A stretch of 64,000 nucleotides of DNA, taken from JAIVGV01 sp036389335. GTDB lineage: Bacteria > Acidobacteriota > Blastocatellia > Pyrinomonadales > Pyrinomonadaceae. Shown in pieces: positions 42,729 through 50,957 of the stretch. Under the pieces are notes generated by a model. That model was not told the DNA's origin. It saw only the letters and a list, made by a program, of their open reading frames with translations, and made no database searches. The position numbers and the translations under genes were made by a program. Position 1 is the first letter of the stretch, and each line of letters starts with the position of its first letter. The stretch is taken from contig DASVQC010000070.1 in the NCBI GenBank assembly GCA_036389335.1, forward strand, positions 1 through 64,000, written 5' to 3'.

Positions 42729-43637
42729 ATGACGACGAGCAGGCTCGCAAGACGATCCGAACTTATTCCGCGCCGCATCACGACGCGCGGCGCGGCGCGG
42801 GCCCGCGCCCTCACAGCCGCCCTTTCGGGCTTCGTGCTGATCGCCGCTTCACTCGCGTCGCCTTCACCGCCGAACGCGCTCGCGCAGACGCGTAAACGCG
42901 CGACCGCGGCGCGGGCCGGGAAGGCGTCGGGCGCGGCGTCGAGGGAGAAAAAGCCGCAGGAGAAGACGCCCGCGCAGACGGCGGACGAGGTGTCGAAGCT
43001 GCGCGACGAGTTCGTCAGGCTGACGGGCGACTACAAGAAGAGTCTGGGCGAGCTGCTGCCCTATCAGGAGCGGGAAGTTCAGCGGGCCGAGGAGAAGCTC
43101 GGCAAGCTGCGCGAGCTGAAGGGGGAAGGGCTCATCGCGCAGCGCGACGTGGACGCCGCCGAGAAGGCGCTCGCCGACGCCCGCGCGAAGGTCGCGGAGA
43201 CGCACCAGCAGATGAAGGCGGCGGACGATCAGGTGGCGCAGGCGCTCGTCGAGGAGAAGGCGGTCGAGCAGGAGGCGAAAGCGCCGCCGCCCGCGCGCGG
43301 CAAGCTCGTCCGCACGACCGCCTACGTGCGCTACAGCGGCACGGGCTCGTTCTCGCTCTCGTCGGGCGCGGGGCGCGTGATGAGCTTCTACGCGCAGACC
43401 TTCAAGAAGCAGTTGCCCGTCAGCGCGTTCGGCCAGACGGCGGTGCACAACCAGCTCGGCTTCGATCACCGCAACGCGATGGACGTGGCCCTGAACCCCA
43501 ACAGCGCCGAGGGGCAGGCGCTCGTCAACTACCTGCGCGCGAACGGCATCCCCTTCTTCGCCTTCTTCATGGCGATCCCCGGCTCCGCCACCGGCCCGCA
43601 CATACACGTCGGGCTGCCCTCGCACAAAATCCGGTAG
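42729..43637 (+). CDS. Secreted coiled-coil protein with M15-like peptidase domain
   Basis: The protein has 302 residues. A long basic N-terminus with a hydrophobic signal segment (about 30-48) is followed by a helical hairpin (about 85-180; EVSKLRDEFVRLTGDYKKSL and DVDAAEKALADARAKVAE). A compact C-terminal domain (about 200-302) ends it. That domain has HRNAMDVAL and GPHIHVGLPS, a His...Asp...His arrangement like the zinc site of M15 DD-carboxypeptidases. The family match is by motif only. It starts 25 bp after the EmrB stop, so it may be a cell-wall-modifying companion of the pump. Confidence 0.7.
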   Translation: MTTSRLARRSELIPRRITTRGAARARALTAALSGFVLIAASLASPSPPNALAQTRKRATAARAGKASGAASREKKPQEKTPAQTADEVSKLRDEFVRLTGDYKKSLGELLPYQEREVQRAEEKLGKLRELKGEGLIAQRDVDAAEKALADARAKVAETHQQMKAADDQVAQALVEEKAVEQEAKAPPPARGKLVRTTAYVRYSGTGSFSLSSGAGRVMSFYAQTFKKQLPVSAFGQTAVHNQLGFDHRNAMDVALNPNSAEGQALVNYLRANGIPFFAFFMAIPGSATGPHIHVGLPSHKIR

Positions 43638-43661
43638 TGTTTCGGCAGGTACATCAGGATT

Positions 43662-43745
43662 CACCACAGAGGCACAGAGGGCACGGAGGTTACACAGAGA
43701 AAACTCTGTGCGATCTCCGTGCCCTCTGTGCCTCCGTGGTGAATC
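43662..43745. repeat. Inverted tandem-unit element, CACAGAGG family
   Basis: The left arm is TTCACCACAGAGGCACAGAG followed by GGCACGGAGGTTACACAGAG. The right arm is its complement, CTCTGTGCGATCTCCGTGCC followed by CTCTGTGCCTCCGTGGTGAA. It sits between convergent genes (stops 43637 and 43777). Confidence 0.8.
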
Positions 43746-43776
43746 TTACTTCCGCCACGCGCGGCGTCAACAATGA

Positions 43777-44211
43777 TCACAAACTGTGGATGACGCTCGT
43801 CACGACGCCCCAGACCTCGAAGTCGTGGCGCTCGCCGATCTCCAGCTCCTCGTAGGCGTCGTTCTCGGGCGCGAGCAGGACTTTGCCGTCGCGCTCGACG
43901 AGTCGCTTGACGAGGAACTCGTCGTCCACGCGCGCGATGACGACCTTGCCGTCCGAGGCTTCGACCGAGCGGTCGACGACGAGGATGTCGCCGTCGTGGA
44001 TGCCCGCGCCCGTCATCGAGTCGCCGGAGACGCGCACGAAGTAGGTCGCGGCGTAGTTCCTGATGAGGTGCTTGTTGAGATCGATCCTGCCGTCCACGTA
44101 ATCGACGACCGGGAAGGGCGATCCGGCGGAGACCGGCGCGGTGAAGATGGGGCGCGTCCAGCGCGTGGGGTAGCGCGTGAGCGTGTAGAACTGCACGACC
44201 TCTGTGGGCAT
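43777..44211 (-). CDS. umuD: UmuD-like S24 self-cleaving peptidase
   Basis: The protein has 144 residues, UmuD size. The predicted cleavage site is Ala29-Gly30 (APVSAGSPFP). The nucleophile is S65 in VRVSGDSMTGAGIHDGD and the general base K102 in FLVKRLVERDG. The Ser-to-Lys spacing of 37 and the cleavage-site-to-Ser spacing of 35 are those of E. coli UmuD (S60, K97). There is no DNA-binding domain, so it is not LexA. RecA-driven cleavage would activate translesion synthesis, but no umuC or dinB polymerase gene is adjacent. The ATG at 44211 is preferred over a GTG at 44229. Confidence 0.88.
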   Translation of the reverse strand: MPTEVVQFYTLTRYPTRWTRPIFTAPVSAGSPFPVVDYVDGRIDLNKHLIRNYAATYFVRVSGDSMTGAGIHDGDILVVDRSVEASDGKVVIARVDDEFLVKRLVERDGKVLLAPENDAYEELEIGERHDFEVWGVVTSVIHSL

Positions 44212-44369
44212 GGGTTGTTTAAGCCTCACAGCCGGTCGGGAGTCCGGCGCTCGGGGTTCGTCAGGCTGGTAGAACTCTCGCGGAAGTTTATCTAACAGGC
44301 GGGGCGCTCATGTCAACATCGGCGTGCCGTTAGTGGTTCGGCTCGATCTTGAGTGTGGCGGAAGTAGGA

Positions 44370-44462
44370 TTCACCACAGAGCCACGGAGGGGGCACAGAG
44401 TTAAATCTTTCCTCTGTGCTATCTCTGTGTCCTCCGTGTCTCTGTGGTGAATCTCTGTGTCC
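44370..44462. repeat. Inverted tandem-unit element, CACAGAGG family
   Basis: The left arm is GATTCACCACAGAGCCACGG followed by AGGGGGCACAGAG. The right arm is CTCTGTGCTATCTCTGTGTC followed by CTCCGTGTCTCTGTGGTGAATC. It lies between the divergently oriented upstream region of the UmuD-like gene and the 3' end of the alcohol dehydrogenase at 44473. Confidence 0.8.
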
Positions 44463-44472
44463 CCCGCAGGTC

Positions 44473-45525
44473 TTACTGCCCGCGCAGCGAGTCCATGTCG
44501 ATGACGAAGCGGTAGCGCACGTCGGCCTTGACGGTGCGCTCGTAAGCCTCTTCGATGCGCTGGATGGGGATCACCTCGACGTCGGAGGTGATGCCGTGCT
44601 CGGCGCAGTAGTCGAGCATCTCCTGCGTCTCGCGGATGCCGCCGATTGAGGAGCCCGCGAACCTGCGGCGGTTGGCGATGATCGAGAAGGCCTGCACCTC
44701 CATCGGCTTCTCCGGGATGCCGACGAGCACGAGCGCGCCGTCGCGGCGCAGCAGGTTGAGGTAGAGGTTCACGTCGTGCGGCGCGGAGACGGTGTCGAGG
44801 ATAAGATCGAACTTGTTGGCGAGCGGCGCTAAGCTCTCGGGCTCTTTCGTCACGACGAAGTGGTGCGCGCCGAGCCCCCGCGCGTCCCCCTCCTTCGAGG
44901 GCGAGGTGCTGAAGACCGTGACCTCGGCGCCCATCGCGGCGGCGAGCTTTACGCCCATGTGGCCCAAGCCGCCGAGGCCGACGACGCCGACCCGCTGCCC
45001 CTCTCCGACCCCGAAGTGGCGCAGCGGCGAGTAGGTCGTGATCCCGGCGCAGAGCAGGGGCGCGGCCCCCGCCGGGTCGAGCCCTTCCGGAATCTTGAGC
45101 GTGTAGTTCTCGTCCACGACGATCTGCGTCGAGTAGCCGCCGTAGGTCGGCGTCTTCTCGTCCTTCTCCGTCCCGTTGTAGGTGACGACCGTGTGCCCCT
45201 CGCAGTACTGCTCCAAGCCCTCCCGGCAGTTCTCGCAGACGCGGCACGAATCGACGAAGCAGCCGACGCCCGCCAGATCGTTCACCTTGAACTTCGTGAC
45301 CGCCGAGCCGACGCGCGCGACGCGCCCGACGATCTCGTGGCCGGGAACCATCGGCCACGTCGAGTTGTCCCACTCGCCGCGCGCCTGATGGATGTCCGAG
45401 TGGCAGACGCCGCAGTATTGAATCTCGATGAGCACGTCGTGCTCGCCCGGCTCGCGCCGCTCGAACGTGAAAGGCTCCGGCGGCGTGGTCGCGCTCATCG
45501 CGGCGTAACCGTTCGTCTTAAGCAT
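44473..45525 (-). CDS. Zinc-dependent NAD(P) alcohol dehydrogenase (YahK/CAD-like)
   Basis: The protein has 350 residues of the medium-chain dehydrogenase family. Catalytic zinc ligands are C41 and H63-E64 (GVCHSD, PGHEIVG). The structural zinc is held by C94, C97, C100 and C108. The cofactor loop is VVGLGGLGHMGVK, and the following FSTSPSK suggests NADP preference. The group reduces aldehydes to alcohols with broad range. The ATG at 45525 has a perfect AAGGAGAT site; a longer frame overlaps the intergenic region. A second zinc dehydrogenase gene lies upstream on the same strand. Confidence 0.92.
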   Translation of the reverse strand: MLKTNGYAAMSATTPPEPFTFERREPGEHDVLIEIQYCGVCHSDIHQARGEWDNSTWPMVPGHEIVGRVARVGSAVTKFKVNDLAGVGCFVDSCRVCENCREGLEQYCEGHTVVTYNGTEKDEKTPTYGGYSTQIVVDENYTLKIPEGLDPAGAAPLLCAGITTYSPLRHFGVGEGQRVGVVGLGGLGHMGVKLAAAMGAEVTVFSTSPSKEGDARGLGAHHFVVTKEPESLAPLANKFDLILDTVSAPHDVNLYLNLLRRDGALVLVGIPEKPMEVQAFSIIANRRRFAGSSIGGIRETQEMLDYCAEHGITSDVEVIPIQRIEEAYERTVKADVRYRFVIDMDSLRGQ

Positions 45526-45624
45526 GTATGATCTCCTTCGTCTATATGGTAACTCGTGATCAGTGTTTCTCAGAGCGGGCTCGATTGAAGTATGGAAGGA
45601 AAGACTCACCACATAGGGCGAAGC

Positions 45625-45707
45625 GAACGATGAAGTAGGGACGATGAACGATGAAGTTAAGAGAGATTGTCTTCACTTCATCGTTCATCGTTCCTACTTC
45701 ATCGTTC
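45625..45707. repeat. 33-bp inverted repeat, CGATGAA family
   Basis: The arms (about 45625-45657 and 45675-45707) begin GAACGATGAAGTAGG and are complementary at 32 of 33 positions around a 17-bp centre. Each arm is made of CGATGAA/GTAGGGA units. It ends 3 bp before the stop of the dehydrogenase gene at 45710. Only one copy of this sequence was seen. Confidence 0.85.
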
Positions 45708-45709
45708 CT

Positions 45710-46879
45710 CTAGGGCTTCAGCACGACCTTGATGCACTCGTCCTGCCTGTTCTTGAAGGTGTCGTAGCCCGCGGGCGCGTCTTCGAGGCGCATCCGGTGC
45801 GTGATGACGAACGACGGGTCGATCTCGCCGCGCTCGACGCGCTCCAGGAGCGGGCGCAGGTACTTCTGCACGTGCGTCTGCCCCATCTTGAAGGTCAGGC
45901 CCTTGGCGAACGCCGCGCCGAACGGAATCTTGTCGAGGTAGCCGCCGTAGACGCCGGGCACGGAGACCGTCCCGCCCTTGCGGCAGGCGTTGATGCACTG
46001 GCGCAGCGCCTCGGCGCGGTCGGTCGCGAGGAACATCGCCGTCTTCGCGCGGTCGTAGATCGCCCCGAGCGATCCGGTGCCGTGCGCTTCGAGGCCGACG
46101 GCGTCGATGCACGCGTCGGGGCCGATCCCTCCGGTCAACTCCTTGAGGCGGTCGAATATGTCCTCCTCCTCGAAGTTGATCGTCGTCGCCCCGCCGTCCG
46201 CCGCCATCTTGAGTCGTCCGGGCAGGCGATCGATGGCGACGACGCGCTCCGCGCCGAGCAGGTACGCGCTGCGGACGGCGAACTGCCCGACGGGGCCGCA
46301 GCCCCAGACCGCCACCGTGTCGCCCGCCTCGATGCCGCAATTCTCCGCCGCCATGTAGCCCGTGGGGAAGATGTCCGAGAGGAACAAGACCTGCTCGTCG
46401 TCGAGCCCTTCGGGGACGCGCACCGGCCCCACGTCGGCGAAGGGCACGCGCGCGTACTCGGCCTGCCCGCCCGCGTAGCCGCCGTAGAGGTGCGAGTAGC
46501 CGTAGAGGCCCGCGCCCGAAGAGCCGTAGAGCTTTTCGAGCACCCCGGCGTTCGGGTTCGAGTTGTCGCACAGCGAGAACTCGCCCTTGAGGCAGAAGAA
46601 GCAGGTGCCGCAGGCGATCGGGAAAGGGACGACGACGCGGTCGCCCGTCTTCACGATCTTGACCTCGCTCCCCGTCTCGACCACCTCGCCCATGAACTCG
46701 TGGCCGAGGATGTCGCCCTTCTGCATGCCGGGCACGTAGCCGTCGAGCAGGTGCAGGTCGGAGCCGCAGATCGCGGTGCGCGAGATTTTAACGATGGCGT
46801 CGCGCGGGTTGAGGATTTTCGGATCGGGCACGTCCTCGATCCGCACGTCGTTCTTGCCGAACCAGCAGAGGGCCTTCAT
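45710..46879 (-). CDS. Zinc-dependent alcohol dehydrogenase, formaldehyde-dehydrogenase-like
   Basis: The protein has 389 residues of the medium-chain dehydrogenase family. Catalytic zinc ligands are C38 and H60-E61 (AICGSDLH, LGHEFMG); structural cysteines are C90, C93, C96 and C104. The long loop near EKLYGSSGAGLYGYSHLYGG and VWGCGPVGQFA fit the glutathione-independent formaldehyde dehydrogenase/threonine-dehydrogenase-like group. It probably oxidises small alcohols or aldehydes with NAD. The ATG at 46879 has AAGGGGAAA upstream. It precedes the YahK-like gene, with a hairpin in the roughly 180-bp gap between them. Confidence 0.9.
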   Translation of the reverse strand: MKALCWFGKNDVRIEDVPDPKILNPRDAIVKISRTAICGSDLHLLDGYVPGMQKGDILGHEFMGEVVETGSEVKIVKTGDRVVVPFPIACGTCFFCLKGEFSLCDNSNPNAGVLEKLYGSSGAGLYGYSHLYGGYAGGQAEYARVPFADVGPVRVPEGLDDEQVLFLSDIFPTGYMAAENCGIEAGDTVAVWGCGPVGQFAVRSAYLLGAERVVAIDRLPGRLKMAADGGATTINFEEEDIFDRLKELTGGIGPDACIDAVGLEAHGTGSLGAIYDRAKTAMFLATDRAEALRQCINACRKGGTVSVPGVYGGYLDKIPFGAAFAKGLTFKMGQTHVQKYLRPLLERVERGEIDPSFVITHRMRLEDAPAGYDTFKNRQDECIKVVLKP

Positions 46880-46919
46880 CGAATCGGTTTCCCCTTCATC
46901 GTCAGAGAGTTTTAAGAAC

Positions 46920-47005
46920 TTAACCACGGGGGACGCGGAGGGGCACGGAGGAAGGCGATAAGCTTTCTTTCCTCCGTGCCCCTCCGCGTCCTCTGTGGTT
47001 GATCC
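46920..47005. repeat. Inverted tandem-unit element, CACGGAGG family
   Basis: The left arm is TTAACCACGGGGGACGCGGA followed by GGGGCACGGAGGAA. The right arm is TTCCTCCGTGCCCCTCCGCG followed by TCCTCTGTGGTTGA. It is 5' of the dehydrogenase gene at 45710-46879 and 3' of the DUF4142 gene at 47035. Confidence 0.8.
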
Positions 47006-47034
47006 CATGTCCCGGCGGCGGACGCCCGGTCGCC

Positions 47035-47556
47035 TTACATCTTCGACTTGATGTCCTTGATCATCTGCAGGTGATCGCGAAGCGTGGGCAGGGTCTTCGT
47101 GGCGAAGGCCCTCACTTCGGGGTCGTCGCCCTTCTCCGACTGCGTCTGGAACGCCTCGACGTCGTGCTCGTGATCCTCGACCATCATGCCGACGTACTCC
47201 TTGTCGAAGTCCGCGCCCGCGAGCTTCGACAGCTTGTCCATCATCGACTTCTGCTCGGAGGAGAGGTCCTGCGGGAGCGCGATGTTCTTGCCCGCGGCGA
47301 GCCGGTTCAGCTCCATGTTCGCCTTCGTGTGATCGTCGACCATGCGCTGGCCGAAGAGCTTGACGGCGGCGCTCCCGCCGCGCTCGGCGGCCAGCTTGCC
47401 CATCTGCACCTCGGCCATCCCGCCCTGCGCCGCCTCCTTCGCGAAGCCGTCAGACTTTTTACCGCCCTCGCTCGCGTCGCCCGCGCACGCCGCCACGAGC
47501 AACGCCGCCGCGAACGGCAGCGCCCACGCCAACATCTTTTTCAACATCGTCTTCAC
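47035..47556 (-). CDS. DUF4142 lipoprotein
   Basis: The protein has 173 residues. A lipoprotein signal peptide with lipobox VAAC (acylated Cys at 24) is followed by the DUF4142 helical bundle, shown by KLAGADFDKEYVGMMVEDHE and the ending FATKTLPTLRDHLQMIKDI. The histidine-rich helices resemble ferritin-like folds, although no metal role has been established for the family. DUF4142 genes are often stress-induced. It is near two dehydrogenase genes and an SRPBCC protein on the same strand, a group that looks like a general stress set. Confidence 0.88.
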   Translation of the reverse strand: MKTMLKKMLAWALPFAAALLVAACAGDASEGGKKSDGFAKEAAQGGMAEVQMGKLAAERGGSAAVKLFGQRMVDDHTKANMELNRLAAGKNIALPQDLSSEQKSMMDKLSKLAGADFDKEYVGMMVEDHEHDVEAFQTQSEKGDDPEVRAFATKTLPTLRDHLQMIKDIKSKM

Positions 47557-47657
47557 TCCTCAGCCCGCGCCACGCGCGCGTCGCCGCCGCGCGGGGCTCG
47601 ATGCCCGTGCGGCGGCGACGCGCGAAGTGTCCGGACGTTGATGATCAATTCAGGCTC

Positions 47658-48446
47658 TCACTTCGCCGAAGCGGCGCGCCCCGAAGTCTGGCCCTCGGTG
47701 GTCGCCACCTCGCCCGCCTCCATCAACTGCTTGAAGCGGCGCAGGTCTTCCTCGACCTGCTGCTCCGGGCTCTCGCCGAAGAGCTTCGCGACGAGCGAGC
47801 CGAGCAGGCCCGCGGGCGGATCGTACTTCAACACGACGCGCACCTCCGTGCCGCGCGCGCCCGGCGCCGCCTGGAAGTGTACGGAGCCCGCGTTGTCCAC
47901 CTCGGAGCCTTCGAGCGAGCGCCACGCGATCAGCTCGTTCTCCTTCTCGTTGTAAACCTCCGCGTCCCACTCGACGGACGATCCGGCGGGGCCCTTCGCC
48001 ACCCAGTGCGAGCGCGCGTCGCCCGTGACGCGCACCTCCTCCAAGTGCTTCATGAAGCGCGGCAGGTTCTCGAAGTTGCGCCAGTAGCGGAACAGCTCCG
48101 CGGGCGAGCGGTTGATCGTCAGACTCTTCTCCACCTTCACGCCGCGCCCGCCCTTCACGCTCACGTTCGGGTTGTCGCTTCCGGTCCCGGCGGTGTTGAT
48201 GCCCGCCGCTTCGTAGGCGTAGCAGTGGCCCGTCGTGCCGCGGTAGACGGCGCTCGCGCCGAGCAGGGCGAGCGCGACGCCCGGCAGGTTCCCGCGCGTC
48301 AGCCCGTAGAGCGCCAGCGCGCCGCCCCCGACCACCGACACCCAGCGCTCCGTCTCGCCGACGTTCACCCGCTGCCGGCTCGCCAACTCCGCGACCTCGC
48401 CCCCCGGGCCCGCCGCCTGTGTTAAAGATTGTTCATTTGAAGCCAT
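47658..48446 (-). CDS. SRPBCC/polyketide-cyclase-like protein with membrane-associated N-terminus
   Basis: The protein has 262 residues. Two hydrophobic helices (about 34-52 and 55-68) of the DUF2892 type precede an SRPBCC (START-like) domain at about 100-235, with VEKSLTINRSPAELFRYWRN, LPRFMKHLEEV, EWDAEVYNEKENELIAWRS and VRVVLKYDPPAG. The domain has a deep ligand pocket that may bind a lipid or other hydrophobic molecule. The ligand is unknown. It is encoded 100 bp upstream of the DUF4142 gene, likely in the same transcript. Confidence 0.88.
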   Translation of the reverse strand: MASNEQSLTQAAGPGGEVAELASRQRVNVGETERWVSVVGGGALALYGLTRGNLPGVALALLGASAVYRGTTGHCYAYEAAGINTAGTGSDNPNVSVKGGRGVKVEKSLTINRSPAELFRYWRNFENLPRFMKHLEEVRVTGDARSHWVAKGPAGSSVEWDAEVYNEKENELIAWRSLEGSEVDNAGSVHFQAAPGARGTEVRVVLKYDPPAGLLGSLVAKLFGESPEQQVEEDLRRFKQLMEAGEVATTEGQTSGRAASAK

Positions 48447-48576
48447 GTTATTTCTCTCCTTCTCCCGCTGCGAGATACTTTTCGGACACGGCGGTGCCCG
48501 CGCACACGCCGACTTGTCCGAAAACGACCCACCTTGTTCGTGTTCAGTAATGAGTAGTCAAAATCCGTGCCGACGC

Positions 48577-48638
48577 GAGCCGCCGTTAGCTAGCTATTAG
48601 CTATTAGCTGTTAGCTGTTAGCTGTTAGAGCCGCCGTT
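48577..48638. repeat. Tandem heptads GCT(A/G)TTA flanked by 11-bp direct repeats
   Basis: Five to six head-to-tail heptads (AGCTATT / AGCTGTT) fill about 48588-48627. GAGCCGCCGTT occurs immediately before (about 48577) and immediately after (about 48628) the block. Unlike the other elements there is no inverted arm. The layout looks like an insertion with a duplicated target. Confidence 0.75.
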
Positions 48639-48675
48639 CGGGTACGAGTCGAGGCGGCGGGGGCACGCCCCCCCT

Positions 48676-50928
48676 TCAGCCCGCGCGCTCGCGGTGGCAG
48701 TGGGCGGGCGTGGGCGCTGCCGACTCGCGCAGGTAGCGCGCGAGGGCTGATTCGAGCGGCGGGAGCAGCGCGCCGCGCTCCGAGGCGAGCGCCGTGTAGC
48801 GCGGGCGGGCGGCGGCGAGCCGCAGCTCCCGCGTCGGTCGCGGCTCGACGAATGACGGATCGAAACCGGCGCTGCGCGCGACGAGCGTCGCGAACTCCGC
48901 CCACGTCAACGCGCCCGCGTTCGCGAGGTGCCACACCCCGGACTCGCCGTCGATCAGGAGATCGAGGCAGGCGTTGACGAGATCGGGCACGTAGGTCGGC
49001 GAAACCACCGAGTCGCTCGCCGCGACGAAGGCGCGGCCCGCGGCGAGCGCGCGCAGGCAGAGGGTCGCGAAGTTGTAGTCGTCCCACGGGCCGAAGAACG
49101 CGCTCGTGCGCGCGACGAGCGCGCCGGGGTGCGCCGCGAGCACGCGCCGCTCGGCGTCGGCCTTGCTCCGCCCGTAGACGTTCAGCGGGGCGACCGCGTC
49201 GGACTCGACGTAGGGCGCGGACTTCGCGCCGTCGAACACGAGATCGGACGAGAAGGTGACGAGCGCCGCGCCGCGCGCCGCGCACGCCTCCGCGAGCAAA
49301 GACGCCCCGTCGGCGTTCTCCCTCGTGCAGCGTTCCGCTTCGCGCTCGGCGTCGTCCACCCTCACGTAGCCTGCCGCGTTGACGACCGCCCACGGGCGCA
49401 GGCGCGCGAGCGCCGCCTCGACCGAGGCGCGGTCGGCGATGTCCATCTCGCCGCGGGAGAGCAGGTGGTACGAGAGCCCGCGCACCTCGCACAGCCGCGC
49501 GAAGGCGCGACCGAGCGTGCCCGTCGCGCCGGTGATCAGGAGGGCGCGCGCCTCTCGTTTAGCGCCCACGTCGAACTCCCTCCCGCGCGCCACCTCCTCG
49601 GCGGCGCGCGCGCGGCTGCGCCGCACCGCCGGGTAGAGCAGCCGGTTCAGGCGACGCCACCAGCCGGGCGAGTCGAGCGCGGGGTGATCGTGCTCGCGCC
49701 CGTCGGCCAGGTCCCGCGCCATGCGCGCGAGCGCGGTCGGGCGCGGTCGGGGCGAGCGCACGTCGAAGACGCCCGGCTCGTAGTAATTCTCGTCGCGCGT
49801 GAGCAGGCTGTTCCAGTCGATCGCGCCGAGCAGCGACCACGCGGTGACGGCCCTCACGTCCGCGCCTTCGTCGCGCAAATTCTTCGCCGCGTCCCAGACC
49901 TCCTTGAGCCAGCGCAGTTGCTCGTCGCGCGTGCAGCCGAGGTGGACTTCCGTCACGGCGAGCGGCAGGCGGTAACGCTCCCAAGCCTCTGCGAGCAGGG
50001 CGCGCGGGCCAGCCGTGCCCTCGGCGCAGACGCGCACCGCCTCCACGTCCACGTAAGTGTGGCGACCGTTGCCGCCGGGCGCGCGGTCGGGGTAGCGACT
50101 CGTGCGCTCGTCCAAGAAGCGTTCGCTCGTCAGGTAGTGGTTGACGCCGACGACGTCGGGCGGGCAAGGGTTGTCGGCGAACCAGAGCAGCTCGCCCGCG
50201 CCGACGCCGGCCCAGCGCAGGTAATCCCAGAGCGCGTGCCCGCGCGTGACGCGGCCCGCGAGGAGATCGAGCGAGAGCCAGCGCCGCTCGTTCTCGAAAT
50301 CGGCCTGATACTTCAGCGCCCGCGTCGAGAAGGCCTTGCCGAGGTCTTCCGTCTGCACGAGGCGGGCGCGCGGGTTCGTCTCGCGCACGGCCCGCATCGC
50401 GAGCGCGGCGGCCCGGCACTGGCTCAGGAGCGCGCGCAGGAACGTGAGATCGTCGCGCCCGTGCGGGTACCAGTGGCCGTAGAGGCCGCTGAAGCGCGCG
50501 GTGGTCAGCGGCTCGTTGACGGGCGTGTAGTCTTCGACCCACGGGTAGCGGCGCGCGACGGCGCGCGCATATTCGGCGAGCTGTTCGGGGAACGCGGGGT
50601 CGCAGAGGCTCGTGCGGCGGGGGCCCGATCCGTGGTGGACGAGCCCGACGATGGGCCGAACGCCGAGCGCGCGCAGGCGGCCCAGTCGCTCGTCAGGCCA
50701 GCCCCAGTCGGCGCGCGCGACGCCTTCCGGCGCGACGCGCTCCCACAAGACGGGATAGCGCAGGGCGCGCACGCCGAGCGCGGCGAAGAGGTCGAGATCG
50801 GTGAGGCGCGCGGCGTGGCCGCTGCGTTCGAGCTGATCGAAGTAGCGTTCGCCGACGCGGTTGACCGTGCACTCGACGCCGCCCCACAACTCGAGCCCCG
50901 AGGCGGGAAGACTTGCCCCTCGGCTCAT
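48676..50928 (-). CDS. Fusion of GH1-like glycosidase and RmlD-like sugar nucleotide reductase
   Basis: The protein has 750 residues. The N-terminal half (about 10-430) is a GH1-type TIM barrel with acid/base E139 in TPVNEPLTTARF and a nucleophile candidate E327 in LAVTEVHLG, where GH1 usually has TENG. The C-terminal half (about 460-735) is an extended SDR like dTDP-4-dehydrorhamnose reductase, with LLITGATGTLGRAFARL, VVNAAGYVRVDDAE and FSSDLVFDG followed by a YGRSK catalytic Tyr/Lys motif. It is the third gene of a minus-strand operon after a glycosyltransferase and UDP-galactopyranose mutase, so exopolysaccharide synthesis or trimming is likely. AAGGGGAAAG precedes its ATG. Confidence 0.88.
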   Translation of the reverse strand: MSRGASLPASGLELWGGVECTVNRVGERYFDQLERSGHAARLTDLDLFAALGVRALRYPVLWERVAPEGVARADWGWPDERLGRLRALGVRPIVGLVHHGSGPRRTSLCDPAFPEQLAEYARAVARRYPWVEDYTPVNEPLTTARFSGLYGHWYPHGRDDLTFLRALLSQCRAAALAMRAVRETNPRARLVQTEDLGKAFSTRALKYQADFENERRWLSLDLLAGRVTRGHALWDYLRWAGVGAGELLWFADNPCPPDVVGVNHYLTSERFLDERTSRYPDRAPGGNGRHTYVDVEAVRVCAEGTAGPRALLAEAWERYRLPLAVTEVHLGCTRDEQLRWLKEVWDAAKNLRDEGADVRAVTAWSLLGAIDWNSLLTRDENYYEPGVFDVRSPRPRPTALARMARDLADGREHDHPALDSPGWWRRLNRLLYPAVRRSRARAAEEVARGREFDVGAKREARALLITGATGTLGRAFARLCEVRGLSYHLLSRGEMDIADRASVEAALARLRPWAVVNAAGYVRVDDAEREAERCTRENADGASLLAEACAARGAALVTFSSDLVFDGAKSAPYVESDAVAPLNVYGRSKADAERRVLAAHPGALVARTSAFFGPWDDYNFATLCLRALAAGRAFVAASDSVVSPTYVPDLVNACLDLLIDGESGVWHLANAGALTWAEFATLVARSAGFDPSFVEPRPTRELRLAAARPRYTALASERGALLPPLESALARYLRESAAPTPAHCHRERAG

Positions 50929-50957
50929 AACACTTTCCCCTTTATCGCGGTCGGTAG

